From: Diaporthe sp. PMI_573
Taxonomy: Eukaryota > Ascomycota > Sordariomycetes > Diaporthales > Diaporthaceae
Assembly (NCBI GenBank): GCA_021399435.1
Contig: JAJTUP010000044.1
Span: 124,001 to 188,000 of the forward strand
DNA: 64,000 nucleotides
Direction of reading: 5' to 3'
Made by a program: the position numbers and the translations under genes. Below are positions 21,372-32,366 of the stretch, piece by piece (within the stretch, counting starts at the first letter, position 1; each line of letters begins with the position of its first letter). A model generated the notes under the pieces. That model was not told where the DNA came from, searched no databases, and saw only the letters and a program-made list of their open reading frames with translations.

Positions 21372-21857
21372 GTCGACCATGTGCAAGGTTACGCTATACA
21401 GGATGGGCGACAAGAAGAAGGATAATGATCAGGTCGAGGCTGTCACGTCGGCCGTCTGGAGGCAGACTGCTGGCGCCGAGTGGGAGTGCTGCAGTATGTT
21501 GGTTGGATATGCCGAGTAATTAGCTTTTTGCGGGTGAGCTAAGCTGAAGGTGTCTACGGCCTTGCATGGGATTGTGCTTTATTCAAGGGTAATCGGCGTT
21601 TTGTACTGATGGATAGCGATGTCCAGGAGTGGCCTTGGCACGACCACAAATTGGCCTGGGCGCTGCTGAGGTAAGGCACGCTTGGCCCGTTTCACGTGCA
21701 AGATCATGTGATTAGTAGACACCCCACTCGGGCGTCCCGTGACTTTTCCTGCCTGTTGACTCATCACCAGTACCGGTACACATTCCTGAATTTCCACCGT
21801 CTGCATCGAATGGCCTGGGGTACCGGAACCGCGCTCCCATAGACTCATCGATTCATC
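21372..21857. other. Region between piggyBac element and F-box gene
   Basis: No gene recognised. It presumably carries the promoter of the plus-strand F-box gene; no clear core element was identified. Confidence 0.4.
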
Positions 21858-23384
21858 ATGGACGACTGGCAGGCGTATCATAACAACGCCTGGTATCAAT
21901 GGAATTGCGCACATCCGGAGGTGCCTCCAGGCGGCCTGCGGGCATTAAGTGAAGCCGAGCGAGAAAAATTGCACCATGATGTCGATGGATTCCGCGTTAC
22001 GTCTTATTTCGGCACAGAGTCCCCGGACTACCAGTTTTTTCCAACGCTAGACCGGAGTCTTCGTCATCTCGGAACCAAAACCGACATACATGGCAGGCGC
22101 GTCGTTATCATGCCTATTTCAAAGTCGGAAATGGCGAAGCGGCCGCCCACTGTCGGCCTCGGCATTCTCGACTCGTTGCCCCTCGAAGTGCTCAACGTCG
22201 TCATCTCTGTCCTCGATATCGCTGCCATGAGCCGGTTCAAGGCCGTGAATCGGCGCGCCTTCCAGGTCGTGAACGCGCATCCGCAGGTCCAGCTGCTCAT
22301 CTGGCAGGCCCAGGAGGTCCTCCGCGGCTTCTTCGCCGTCAAGCTCGCCGCCACCGTCACGGTCGAGACGCTCGTCGCCAGACTAGCCGAGAGCCGGTGC
22401 GTCGAGTGCGGCGACTTTGGCGGCTACATGTACCTTCTGACGCTCGAACGGTTCTGTGCCTGGTGCGCGCAGAAGACAGATCGGATCGTTGCGGTGCAGG
22501 AGCTAGTCGCCCTGGCCAGGTTTGGTCTTACTCCTGAGGCGCTTCGCTCTATTCCGCGGTTTGAGAAGTTCCCTGCACCAACGCACCACGAGCCCGACGA
22601 GGGAAAGTACCTTCCTCTCTTCGATCGAGAGTCGGTGCTCAAAGCCGCCATCGCGCGCCACGGCTCTGAGGAAGCCATGAGTGAGTTCGCCAGACGCATC
22701 GAACCCCATATTCTTCAATCCTACAAGAACGACATCGAAGAACGCGAGAGGAAGCACGACGAAGCGAGATTCCGCAAACGACGTGCAAGGAAGGTCAGAT
22801 ACCGGGCCTACACCAGAGCACGGGTAGCGCAGAAGAAGGCGGAAAGGGAGAGGAGGAAACGGGAAGTCAAGGCGAATCAAGAAAGCGGCATTTCGTTAAA
22901 CGAGACCGACCACGACAGCAGCACCGACCCCAACACGGATGCCTGGTCCGAGCTGGAAGCCGAGGAGGATGCATTGCCAAAAGCACTACAAAAGGCTGAG
23001 GAAGAGCGGGAGCTGTCCACCTCATGCCAAGACCCGCACATATCGCAGTCGTTGCGTTGCGCAGCCCTGCTACGCGTCCCCTGGCTGAATACAAAAAGGC
23101 GTATCGCGGAGTGGGGTTTCCACTGCGTCGGATGTCTACACAGGCGATGGCTTCACACGGCTGTTCCGAGAGACAATGACAAGCAGACCTACTTCAGACG
23201 AGACTTCTTAGTGTCGACCTTCGAGGGGCATTTAGAGGAATTCGGCCCGATCCTCGATGATGGGCATCACACAAGGCGCTGTTGCGAGCAGGGGATATGC
23301 AACAAGAGAGCCCACTGTCATTGCAAAGTGTGCAGGCCTAATGAGAGAATCATGATTGAGTATAGGAACTATTGGGCGGCTTGA
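21858..23384 (+). CDS. F-box domain protein
   Basis: A single-exon gene of 508 residues. An F-box lies at about residues 101-143 (GILDSLPLEVLNVVISVLDI, then MSRFKAVNRRAFQVVNAHP), the usual adaptor domain linking substrates to SKP1-CUL1 ubiquitin ligases. A CxxC pair (CVECGDFGG, then FCAWCAQ) follows at about 183-207. A highly basic coiled segment with many Arg/Lys/Glu lies at about 295-345, and a Cys/His-rich tail (CCEQGICNKRAHCHCKVC) near the end could bind zinc. This layout is common among expanded fungal F-box proteins of unknown substrate. The frame is intact, and the start is the first ATG followed by continuous coding sequence. Confidence 0.85.
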   Translation: MDDWQAYHNNAWYQWNCAHPEVPPGGLRALSEAEREKLHHDVDGFRVTSYFGTESPDYQFFPTLDRSLRHLGTKTDIHGRRVVIMPISKSEMAKRPPTVGLGILDSLPLEVLNVVISVLDIAAMSRFKAVNRRAFQVVNAHPQVQLLIWQAQEVLRGFFAVKLAATVTVETLVARLAESRCVECGDFGGYMYLLTLERFCAWCAQKTDRIVAVQELVALARFGLTPEALRSIPRFEKFPAPTHHEPDEGKYLPLFDRESVLKAAIARHGSEEAMSEFARRIEPHILQSYKNDIEERERKHDEARFRKRRARKVRYRAYTRARVAQKKAERERRKREVKANQESGISLNETDHDSSTDPNTDAWSELEAEEDALPKALQKAEEERELSTSCQDPHISQSLRCAALLRVPWLNTKRRIAEWGFHCVGCLHRRWLHTAVPRDNDKQTYFRRDFLVSTFEGHLEEFGPILDDGHHTRRCCEQGICNKRAHCHCKVCRPNERIMIEYRNYWAA

Positions 23385-24345
23385 TCTTTGTGAGGGCGAT
23401 CGCGGCAATACCCGGCCACCTCGCTGTCGGAGCCTCTTGTCTGATACCATTGTGGGACGGCAAGTAGTGTATGGATCTTTGCGAGGCGTGCTACTCATAT
23501 CCGTGTACTCAACTTTTTCGAAAAGCGGCCAACAGAAGTTTTTCAGCCATGGTTTTTTTCGGAAACGCCAATTCGTAAACAACAGCTTCGAAAACGGTGA
23601 TTTGCCATGTGGGGGAGCCGGGATCGTCTTAATTTCGAGTGACGACGACGATAGTGATAGCAAATGTTGTTACCATGGCAACGATAGTGACGACAGCGAT
23701 GAGAGTGAGGTGCCTCATTCTATTCTCAAATTTTTAGGCCTGTTCAATTAATTTCCTTGGGTGTTGACTTCGGTGAGCGTGCTCTCCCAGTTTGAAAAGC
23801 ATCTTTCCGTGCAATTCTGGCTGAATCTTGGTTTTTCGAGGCCTCCCGCAATGTCATGGCTCCTCCAAATTTATAACCACTAGGCAGCAGCAATTCCTAG
23901 TTTGCGTAATTCGAAATGCCTCCGGTAGGCCTTTAGATACAGTGTGGCTCATAAGGCGGGCAGCTCTCTGATATACCGGTAGCGTCTAGGGTCCGGACTT
24001 TGGACTGTGCCAAAACCGAACGTTCAAAGACAACCGAAGGACCCAAAGCTCTGCACCGTCAATCTACCTGGCCGGGATGTGACTTAGGTAGTCATCCATA
24101 AATGGCGATAGTGAAGCCTTGTACACGTGGAATTATTAATAAGCCGGAAACGGTGCAGCGAGACGAATAAGAGCGCCTAGGAACTGCAGCTGCTGATTAG
24201 TTTCCGCTTCCTCTTTCGTCCACCGTATTATCTTCTGCCACAGCACGAGCTTCTTCGAGAATCGTTCGTATTGTTGTCACTCTAGCTGTCCGCGGGGCTC
24301 CCTTTGGCAGACCGTGGCCGTCAGGAGGAGGGCCCATAAGATGTT
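23385..24345. other. Intergenic, no gene recognised
   Basis: Short frames only. A GAC/GAT-rich run lies at 23640-23705. On the minus strand at 24350-24120 a broken frame (QQYERFSKKLVLWQ...) looks faintly coding, but I cannot assign it. Confidence 0.35.
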
Positions 24346-25272
24346 TTGCAGGAGCCGCAGTCCCCCCCAGGCAGTGTTGCTAATAATATAAACAATACGT
24401 ATATTGGCAATATGGACCCCGTCAAGATCATCGAATGTGACGGAGAACTGTTCAGCCGCAGACGAGCCGTCAGAGAATTTCTCGAGTCAAAACATATCAA
24501 GATCGAGCCCTCAGCACCCAACACACAAGCACAAAACGGAGGAGCCGAGCGCTCAGGGGGTGTGATCAAGGAGAAGATGCGTGCAATGCGAACAAGCTCA
24601 AAACTCCCACACTCTCTTTGGCCCGAGATTGGACGAACAACCGTCTATCTCAACAACCGAACACCAAATTACGGACTGGACTGGAAGACACCCTACTCCC
24701 AATTTCACTCAGCGATTGCCAAACGCTTGGGTATCCCACGACCAGATCCAAGACCAGATCAAACTCAACTTCGCGTATTTGGCTGCAAGGCCTACGCAAT
24801 GACATCCGACGCACAGCTCAAGAAAAGAAGACGTCAACGTCTCGAGCCACGTGCATGGATTGGTTACCTTGTTGGGTACCGATCATCGAACATCTACCGG
24901 ATATGGATTCCCTTTACCGGAAAGATTGTCAATACAAGAGACGTGATCTTCAATGAGCACGAAGTGTTTGATGGGCATTGGGAAGGCTTCAAAGATGAGC
25001 TTCTCACCACAGACATCAATCGTCTCGCGGAGTGGACAAGAAAATACGCCCTCCCAGACAATGACACAATATCGGAACCGGAAGGAGAAGATCTGATTGA
25101 AGAAACCTCCCCGGCAGAAGATTCCGAACACGACCGCGAATTTGAGGGACTTGATGCCGATAGCGTCCAGGAGGCAGACGTAGAGACTGCAGAGGATGAT
25201 GGCTCTGCGCTTAAAATAATTTGGGGGCCAGAGGCTGGACGCTGCGACTGTGAGGATGAGACCTCCTCCTAG
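24346..25272 (+). pseudogene. Ty1/copia integrase fragment
   Basis: The open segment encodes the second half of a copia integrase: the second catalytic Asp (IIECDGELF), the block APNTQAQNGGAERSGGVIK with the catalytic Glu, LPHSLWPEIGRTTVYLNNRTP, and the C-terminal FGCKAYAMTSDAQLKKR...WIGYLVGYRSSNIYRIWIP. An acidic linker before the expected reverse transcriptase ends at a stop at 25272. The protease, first integrase Asp, reverse transcriptase and LTRs are absent nearby. It is an isolated fragment and cannot integrate anything by itself. Confidence 0.88.
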
Positions 25273-26101
25273 GCCGCTGGTTCCTCCAGTGGCATTTGGG
25301 TGTGGCTAGCGGCTCTCGTGAAGGCGAAGCAACGGTTCTAGTGTAGCTTCGAGAATTTGGTTTCAGCCTCTGACGTCACAACACCGTTGCCGAGACTCGA
25401 CCATCTTTAGGGTGGAGATGGCGGGGGCGGTCGGGGCCGCAAGGGTTATAAAGTTACTTCCAATCTAAGATCTCAGACCCTGGATGCTGGATCCAAGTAA
25501 CAGGAGGAGTTAGCTTTACGGCCGCGACGTGGGTTGGCAGAGATGGAGAGATGGGTAGGGCCATCCACCCACCAATTTCTCCTTGTGCTGGGCGCCGTGC
25601 AAGATTCCAGGAGGTACTACGTACTTGCACTACCCCGCTAGTTCAGTGCGGCAACTAGGCACATGCAGGTACAGATTGAAAATGACATCAGTAAATTCAG
25701 GCACAACTTTACGCTTTACCCGATCGCTTCAGCAGTTTCGGCCATGAACGCTCGCCCAATGATTCCTGTAATGGTCCAACTAAAGAAAGAAGAGGAAGGA
25801 CTTTATATTGAGTGAATTGGCTTAGTAATCGCCGACCTCTCGTTGAGTTGATCAACTGAACGCTTTCGTTGAATGGATTGACGTTGAGTTGGTGTGAGGG
25901 AACGATCATGTGACTTTCATACTTTATGAATAGTCTCACTTTATGAATATTGTGTAAATAGCTTAAGTCGGAGTTTTCCTTAGGCGTCTCTTCCTTTACT
26001 CGTAAGCAATCATTTTACCCAAGTCACACTCGACCTCGTTCGTGCTCTTGTCCTGTCACAGTTGGCCTAGTTGACGAGATATTCGCGACATGCTCCACCA
26101 G
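25273..26101. other. No gene recognised
   Basis: Contains no convincing frame. The right end adjoins the hAT fragment and may include its decayed 3' sequence. Confidence 0.4.
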
Positions 26102-26776
26102 TTATTCCCACCCGTTCTCCTCTTCTGCCAGCTCTCTCGCTCGGCCGAGAAATGACGCCATTGACTCTCTTGCGCCCGCCTCGCTTCTGGCGCTGCTCTC
26201 GACCTCGATTTGCGTGGGAACGAACAGAGGATCCAGGTCGTCGATTATCTTGGCTTGTAGCCACGAACGCAGCACTAGACACATCCCGATTATATCGACT
26301 TCGAGGCGGCTGCGCAGGGGAGTCACCAATCGACCTGCGGTAGAAAAGAGCCTCTCGCACTCGGCTAACATCGGCTAGATCGTGAGGAAATCAAGAGCCA
26401 TTCGAGAGAGGCGGGGATATTGAGCTCGGTTATCCTGCCAATATGTGCTGGGGTCTCGAATATCGGTGTCTGTTGGAACCCAGCTTTGTTGCCAAGCCTC
26501 GTACTCGTCCCTCGGGGATTCAGGAGTCGCAGAAGACCTCATCCTCGCTGGCGTGGTCGTAGGCGTCGATAACCGGCTTGATGGCTCGTATCGTGACTGT
26601 TCACAGTATTCCTCGAAGGCATTTTGGTACTTCCTTCGCCGTTTAGCAACGGGCTCATTTCCTGGGCTCAATACCACCTCGAGGTTGCGATATTCGGTCT
26701 CCCATACCTCCTGAACCATCTCTTTCGCAGTTGCGAGTTTAGTGTTACAAAGTTGACAGTAAGCTCGCAAAGGCAC
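26102..26776 (-). pseudogene. hAT transposase C-terminal fragment
   Basis: On the minus strand one frame, interrupted by a single TAG at 26375, encodes the end of a hAT transposase: KEMVQEVWETEYRNLEV, VAKRRRKYQNAFEEY, a Ser/Thr-rich linker, YPRLSRMALDFLTI, then MLAECERLFSTAGRLVTPLRSRL...LRSWLQAKII, the dimerisation block. It is related to but distinct from the hAT at 10.3-13.2 kb. The N-terminal two thirds are missing, and no TIR or target duplication was found. Confidence 0.85.
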
Positions 26777-27174
26777 AGCTTAAGCCCCGAGATAATAGAG
26801 GAAATACAGTGCCTACGGAATTGGCTAGGCCATCAAGCGATCACTGTGGGCGAGGTTGTTAGTTTGGTGGAGACCTGATGGGTTGGGATAGAGTGGAGGC
26901 GTGAGAGTACCAATAGCTTCATCCTGGCCTCAGGGAAATGCTTTGTGCGTGCGCTTTCACCTGTCAGCATCAACTGGGACAAACACGCCTCAGAATCTTC
27001 CAAGTAAGCCTCATAAACATACCGGAGTGCCTCATCGATTATTTTCCTAGCTCAGGACTCTTGTAAAACAGCTGGAGCGCGAGTGCATACCGAACTATAC
27101 ACGCCCTCCACCCCTCACTTAAGTGACGCCATCTACTGCGAGATAGCTGTTGTAGAAAGAATGTTGGTGACGCC

Positions 27175-27490
27175 CAGACTTGCCTATCCTGATATGCTAT
27201 CCTGATATCATTATACCATCATCACGTGGTGGTAGAGGGCTCGTTGTGGACGGTGAAATAAACGGTAGTATTCGGGTTGATTCAGATGATGATCTAGATT
27301 AGAATGGAATGAAATATTGCCCTTTAATCCATACATCTGTTGTTATATCATCTCTGCTAAGGCTGCTAAAGCTGCTAGCTTGATATCATCTATGCTATCC
27401 TGCTAAGCTGATATCATATCAGGATAGTGTGTTATCCTGATATCAGGATAATTTATCATATCGGATATGATATCAGGATAGGCAAGTCTG
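27175..27490. mobile_element. MITE with TATCCTGATAT-rich terminal repeats (316 bp)
   Basis: The ends are inverted repeats beginning CAGACTTGCCTATCCTGATAT, perfect over 21 bp, flanked on both sides by CGCC (27171-27174 and 27491-27494), a possible 4-bp target duplication. The interior has no coding frame and repeats the word TATCCTGATATC several times, including the perfect 20-bp palindrome TTATCCTGATATCAGGATAA near 27433-27452. I cannot assign a superfamily: 4 bp does not match the hAT 8-bp or mariner TA rules, and the flanks are not TTAA. Confidence 0.75.
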
Positions 27491-27494
27491 CGCC

Positions 27495-28407
27495 GTCAGG
27501 GAAGCAATTCTCGTAAATCGCCGAAAAATAACCCTAGGCGCGACTTCCAGGACAGAGAAACCATCGTGTTGTTAAGGACGCCGCTACGAGTAGCATAGAA
27601 CGCCAAGGCGATGATAACATATAAACCCAAAAGAATAACTCTCTCGAGGTAATTTGACTTGCCGTCTTGGATCGACAGAAATGAAGAATGAAACAGTTTG
27701 ACTATAAGTCCGCAAGGTAGTGTCAGCCACGGGACGCACAAAAAGAAGTAGCTTCAATATACCGGCAGGCCTCACCCGCGATCAGCTTAAATAAATTCGT
27801 TCCCAGAATTCAGTACGTTTAGGACCTATATTCACCCCTGTTCTGGACCGATCTCAAATAACGTTTGTTTCAGGCACTCGTGGATGGCGTGCTCGTGGTC
27901 ACGCGTATAATATTCAGATGATAGATTTCCGTTTCCGTCTCTAAATCATACCCTAGGCATCACTGTCGACGACTGCTTGACCAAGCAGCGCAGATATACA
28001 CACTGGATTGACGGCACGTCTGGCCAGAGGAAATGACCCTGCGAGGTCATTCCCGACGAAGGAGAATGAAATTTCGGAATCGAGACAGGCATGCTCTTAC
28101 AGCTCAGCCCTCTCCCGATGTACAGCAGTGAGCCCTGAGTAACCTGACCTTACACAAAATCCCTCGGATTTACCCTATCCTCTCGAGTCAGCTGTAAACC
28201 CAACCTCCGCAACTGGTAAGTGGTCAAGTAAAGCTGCGGCCATTCCGATTTTTTTATTTCTTCTTAAGTGTATTCACGGCGATCTATGTGGCATTCACGG
28301 TGGAGCGTCATGATAGTATTCTGAACAACAAATAGACCAACCAATTACCACGCATTCTACGTAAGGTTGTAATATCGTAGTATCTTATTATATAATATAT
28401 TTGATCG
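27495..28407. other. No gene recognised
   Basis: Two overlapping minus-strand frames of 60-80 codons near 27496-27775 have no family resemblance. The sequence becomes AT-rich just before 28407, as expected for the 3' flank of the ankyrin gene. Confidence 0.35.
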
Positions 28408-29148
28408 TTATTTTGAGTATTGCCTTAGAACGTCTGTTACGTCATGATAGTCCCTTGATATCGCAAACTCTATTGCTGTCATATCAAACTCCCCTTTGAC
28501 TTGTATGTTAGCACCGCTTCTTAGCAAAAGCTGAGCAGAGAGGTGCTGATTGTAAAGTACTGCGACTATCAGAGGTGTATCCCCAAAGTCATTCTGTTGA
28601 TCTAGAGCCTCTTTACAAGCAGTGCGTACATCTAAAAGATCAGTTGTGTTACCATCTAGAAGGAAGCTGAGAAGATCATGACTCTCTCGCTCGGTAGATC
28701 CTGCCAGGATATGCAGTATATTGTCACCCAGGCGGTTCCGAGCAAGAGGATCGGCGCCGTTCCGAAGCAATGATTTTATCACTTCGCCTTTGCCATCTTG
28801 AAATTGGTCTGCGGGGATGCGGAGGATAATGTGGAACATATTATCGCCGGACCTGTCCGGCAGTGGACTATTTAGATCGACATCTGAGCTCGCCAGATAC
28901 GCTTGCAGGACGTCTCCGCCTTGCAAGCACGCCAGACAGAAGGCGCCTATGTCTATTTCGGAAGACGGATCATCAGCAAAATTATTATGTAACCCGGTGG
29001 GAAAGCTGGTATTTTCCATCAAAGTTGAGGCTGTGCTGTATCCACTGGACCAAGAATGTGCTGGACTAGGCGCTGGACTAGCTACAAGTGTTGAAGTTGG
29101 TGAATCCATCCTGTATTGCGACTGTGTATCGCAGGTTTGGAAATTCAA
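28408..29148 (-). CDS. Small ankyrin-repeat protein
   Basis: A single-exon gene of 246 residues; an in-frame ATG at 29109 (MDSPTST) is an alternative start giving 233. The first 70 residues are Ser/Thr/Pro-rich. Ankyrin-like repeats follow: DRSGDNMFHIILRIPADQF, IKSLLRNGADPLARNRLGDN, ILHILAG...LLSFLLDG, FGDTPLIVAVLYNQHLSAQL, LLRSGANIQVKGEFDMTAIE. The C-terminal capping helix ends at RQYSK. Such proteins in fungi are often NF-kappaB-inhibitor-like in layout, but no partner can be inferred. The frame is intact and the surroundings are AT-rich. Probably cytosolic or nuclear. Confidence 0.75.
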   Translation of the reverse strand: MNFQTCDTQSQYRMDSPTSTLVASPAPSPAHSWSSGYSTASTLMENTSFPTGLHNNFADDPSSEIDIGAFCLACLQGGDVLQAYLASSDVDLNSPLPDRSGDNMFHIILRIPADQFQDGKGEVIKSLLRNGADPLARNRLGDNILHILAGSTERESHDLLSFLLDGNTTDLLDVRTACKEALDQQNDFGDTPLIVAVLYNQHLSAQLLLRSGANIQVKGEFDMTAIEFAISRDYHDVTDVLRQYSK

Positions 29149-30419
29149 GGCTTGATGCGAAACAGAATCCGGGGGTCGTACTTTAGATAGAAAAGATTGG
29201 CATGAATTTGTAAGTCAATGTGAAAAGTGCGCTCTGTGATGTCTGATGCATAGATCGACAAGTGAGCGTGCACTCTTATGGGTTATATATAGTTGATAGG
29301 GATGAAATTCGTATTTTAGGAATGCGCTTAATAAATACGGCTTTGGAATCTCGTATAGAGCGCTGAAAATCTGAAGCATTTAGTCATTAAGTAAAACTTA
29401 ATTAGGGAAGAATGTAGTTAAAACTTTAAACCTAATTTCAAGACCTTTCTACAGTCAAGAGCATAAGTAGCTTCCGCTTTTGCAACATTTGTCGGATTTC
29501 TAAAAGTGTCCCACCTAGTGCCATTTTGCTTGATTTACACACTGTACACATCAACGACCATGGTTAAGTGACAGCAGCCCAGATTGGCAATTGACCCCTG
29601 CCCTTGAACTCACGGTGCTCTTGCGGCCCCCAAAGGGATGGTCGGTAACAGGCAGCAATCATTTGACCAGTGCGGGCAGACTATATTTCACAACGAAACT
29701 GATGTAATGTATATGTACGTTGTTAAATTATATATATCACAAATGCCTCCCGACCGGCTGACTGTCCACCTACGTTATATCTTTAAACATAGTTATAAGC
29801 ATTATATAGGAAACCAGCTAGCGCCTGCTGCACAGTAGTGGAATTAAGGACTAAGATGATAGACGTCTCGCAGTAGTCCCCGACTACACTACTAGCTAAC
29901 TGGTTGAATCTAATAAGAACCAGGTGTTTATAGTTAAACACCACCGTCAGTTCCAGATAGCAATTCAGGATGGGCAAAGCAATTAAAGACCAATTTCTAC
30001 GGTTTGTGGGATGCTTTTAGCAAGTAGGATACTAGGTAAATATTACTATTCTGATTACTGCGATTCTCTATTGCTACTCGGGCAGAAGCTAAGCGGGAAT
30101 CGAGTTTCAAAATAACTTTGAAAGTCCAAAGAGTGTAAATTTCATCAGATACCTGCCACCTTGAGCGAAATCTTGCATTTGAGACATTTCGTCAACGCTC
30201 TGCACAAGTCAAGCTAAGTTAAGCGGAAACCCACAGTTTAACCGTTTGGGCAAAAATGGCTGGCTTAGTGATTTATGTATATTTTCCGCTTGCTTTCTTG
30301 TTGACCGCTTAGTTAGCTTGATACCATTTTCAGGCCTAAATAGGCAATTTTAGCCTTAAGATGGTGGTCACAAGAGCCCCTTCGCTATCATCTCTACCGC
30401 TAGGCCATTTTTAGCCAGT
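29149..30419. other. AT-rich spacer, no gene recognised
   Basis: The AT content is higher than in the surrounding genes. Only short frames occur. It may contain decayed transposon sequence that I could not identify. Confidence 0.4.
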
Positions 30420-30850
30420 CCTTGATGTATAGCAATGTTTCGAGCGTTGAAGCCGCTATACTCCCTCACTGTGAGGTATCAGATTCCCTATACTGAAGAC
30501 CCTCTCGTACTCTGAGGATATCGCGGGGATAGTTGATACCTAGGTCTATCGCCATGTGTGAGAGCGTTAGAAAGTCTCTTTTGCGCACTGACTACCACGC
30601 TAAAGGATCGACAACCTTGTCGCTGTGCTAGAAAATACAGTGGGGCAAACAGAGTCACATGTGGGGCCGCCAGGTTAACGTCCATTTGTTTGGTTCGTTT
30701 GCAAGTCATTTGCATATAAATGTCCCTTGTTTGGCTTGCTGAAATGTCGGGCTTTGCGACTTTCATTTGGCAAATGACTTGCAAAGGCTTGGTTTGCGTG
30801 GAACGCTGCGCATTCTGCGCTCATGGCCGGCACTGTCATGACGTCCAGGG
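30420..30850 (-). pseudogene. Decayed hAT transposase C-terminal fragment
   Basis: Read on the minus strand, 30850-30818 encodes ALDVMTVPAMSAEC, matching the dimerisation block of the hAT at 10.7 kb; 27 bp (GCTCATGGCC... to ...ATGACGTC) are identical between the two sites. Farther left the frames give LSNALTHMAIDL and a degraded IAASTLETLLYIKDWLK, both hAT C-terminus-like. Intervening stops and rearrangement make it nonfunctional. The plus-strand ankyrin ORF starts inside this fragment. Confidence 0.65.
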
Positions 30851-32061
30851 CCATACCGTTATTCTGGGCAGCAGCAAACGGACATATGACTGTTGTTCAG
30901 CGACTACTTATGACGGGTCGTGTTGATCCGGATTCTAAAGACAAATCGGCCAAGACACCTCTATTTTATGCCGCGGCGGGCGGATTTGATACGATAGTGG
31001 CGTTATTGCTCAAAATTGGCGTCGACCCGGCCTATAGAGAACCTGAAGATTGGCGGACACCACTGTGGTGGGCGTCAAGGAATGGCCATGCAGAGGTAGT
31101 CAGGTTACTGCTCCAAAACCCTCGCGTTGACCCGAATGCGGCAAATAAGAGCGGCTGTCCGCCGTTGAGATTAGCAGCAATGAACGGGTTCCCGGAGGTG
31201 GTTCGTCTGCTGCTCTCCAAAGCTGGCATTGAGACGGACTCCAAGGATTCAGAATTGGGACGAACGCCACTATTATGGACCTCAAATGCAGCAGTGGCAG
31301 AGCTGCTGCTCAACACAGATGGCGTGAATCCTGACTCCATGGACAAGCTGGGCCGGACACCGCTATCGTATGCGGCAGCGAGTGGGAGGGAGGAAGTGGT
31401 ACAACTGTTACTGGCTCGCGGCGGCGTCGATAAGGACTCTAAAGATTTCGAATTCGAACAGACGCCGCTATCATGGGCGGCAGTGGAGGGGCAAGATAAA
31501 ATTGTGGCGTTGCTACTTCGTCAAGATGGCGTCGACATAAATTCCAGGAATAAGTTGTCTCGAACGCCACTGTCACTAGCAGCGGAGAAAGGTCATGAAT
31601 CTGTGGTGGGGTGCATGCTGATCGCAGACGGGATCGAAGCAGACTCAAAGGATGAGCATGATCGGACGCCCTTATCCTGGGCGGCACAGAAGGGAAGAGA
31701 AACCTTTGTCTGTATCTCCCTTAGCACGGACAACGATTGGCTGGACTTAAACAAGACTTACCGTCTGGTGCCGCCTTTCCAGGAGATAGTGAAAGGGAAC
31801 GAGGGAGTGGTGGAGCTGTTACTCAGAATAGGTGGTGTTGATCCCAACTCCATGGACTCTGAACATGGGCGGACGCCGTTATCGTGGGCAGCAGAGAGTG
31901 GGGACGAGAAGGTGGCCGAGATATTGCTCAAGAACGGCGCGGACCTGAGATCTAGGGACAAAAATGGTCGGACGCCTCTGTGTTGGGCCATTGAAGCGGG
32001 GCATGAAGCACTTACTAGAGTACTGCTCGAACACGGCGCAGACGTCGAGGTCAAAAGATGA
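30823..32061 (+). CDS. Ankyrin-repeat protein starting in antisense hAT sequence
   Basis: The open frame has 412 codons. The first eleven residues (MAGTVMTSRAI) are the antisense reading of a hAT dimerisation block, and ankyrin sequence starts at PLFWAAANGHMTVVQRLL. About ten repeats follow, most with the fungal consensus GRTPLSWAA...VVxLLL and D-S-K/M-D linkers. This is typical of the long identical-repeat ankyrin tails of NACHT-type NLR proteins, though no NACHT domain is in the window. Near 32055 the frame ends at TGA, but a further repeat (SKDEDGQTPP...) continues in the next frame, so the 3' end carries a frameshift. It could be a standalone ankyrin protein with a captured start, or the surviving tail of a larger broken gene. 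Confidence 0.6.
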   Translation: MAGTVMTSRAIPLFWAAANGHMTVVQRLLMTGRVDPDSKDKSAKTPLFYAAAGGFDTIVALLLKIGVDPAYREPEDWRTPLWWASRNGHAEVVRLLLQNPRVDPNAANKSGCPPLRLAAMNGFPEVVRLLLSKAGIETDSKDSELGRTPLLWTSNAAVAELLLNTDGVNPDSMDKLGRTPLSYAAASGREEVVQLLLARGGVDKDSKDFEFEQTPLSWAAVEGQDKIVALLLRQDGVDINSRNKLSRTPLSLAAEKGHESVVGCMLIADGIEADSKDEHDRTPLSWAAQKGRETFVCISLSTDNDWLDLNKTYRLVPPFQEIVKGNEGVVELLLRIGGVDPNSMDSEHGRTPLSWAAESGDEKVAEILLKNGADLRSRDKNGRTPLCWAIEAGHEALTRVLLEHGADVEVKR

Positions 32062-32366
32062 GGACGGCCAAACGCCGCCGCGGATGACCGCGCTGAGGGC
32101 ATGAGGCTAGCCGGAGCCGCCGGAATGAGGCAAAAATGAGACGTCGATTCTTCAATCGTCTGATTTTATCATCTACCCCCAGCTGCGGGTCGACCCGCTA
32201 CGGATCAATCGCACACGCCACGCCACCCTTTTTTAATGCATCATTCTTCACTGCTCAACACTCCATTTCCCATTTCTTTGATCCCGACAAATTGGAGCGG
32301 AGCGCGCAGCGCGACGCTGGATGACCGCGTACATATAACCAGGTATTGGAGTTCCGCAGCACGTGA

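Noticed and set aside
23640..23705. GAC/GAT-rich run as an acidic protein tail
   Set aside because: It sits in a short frame without start or domain support and could be a simple-sequence tract.
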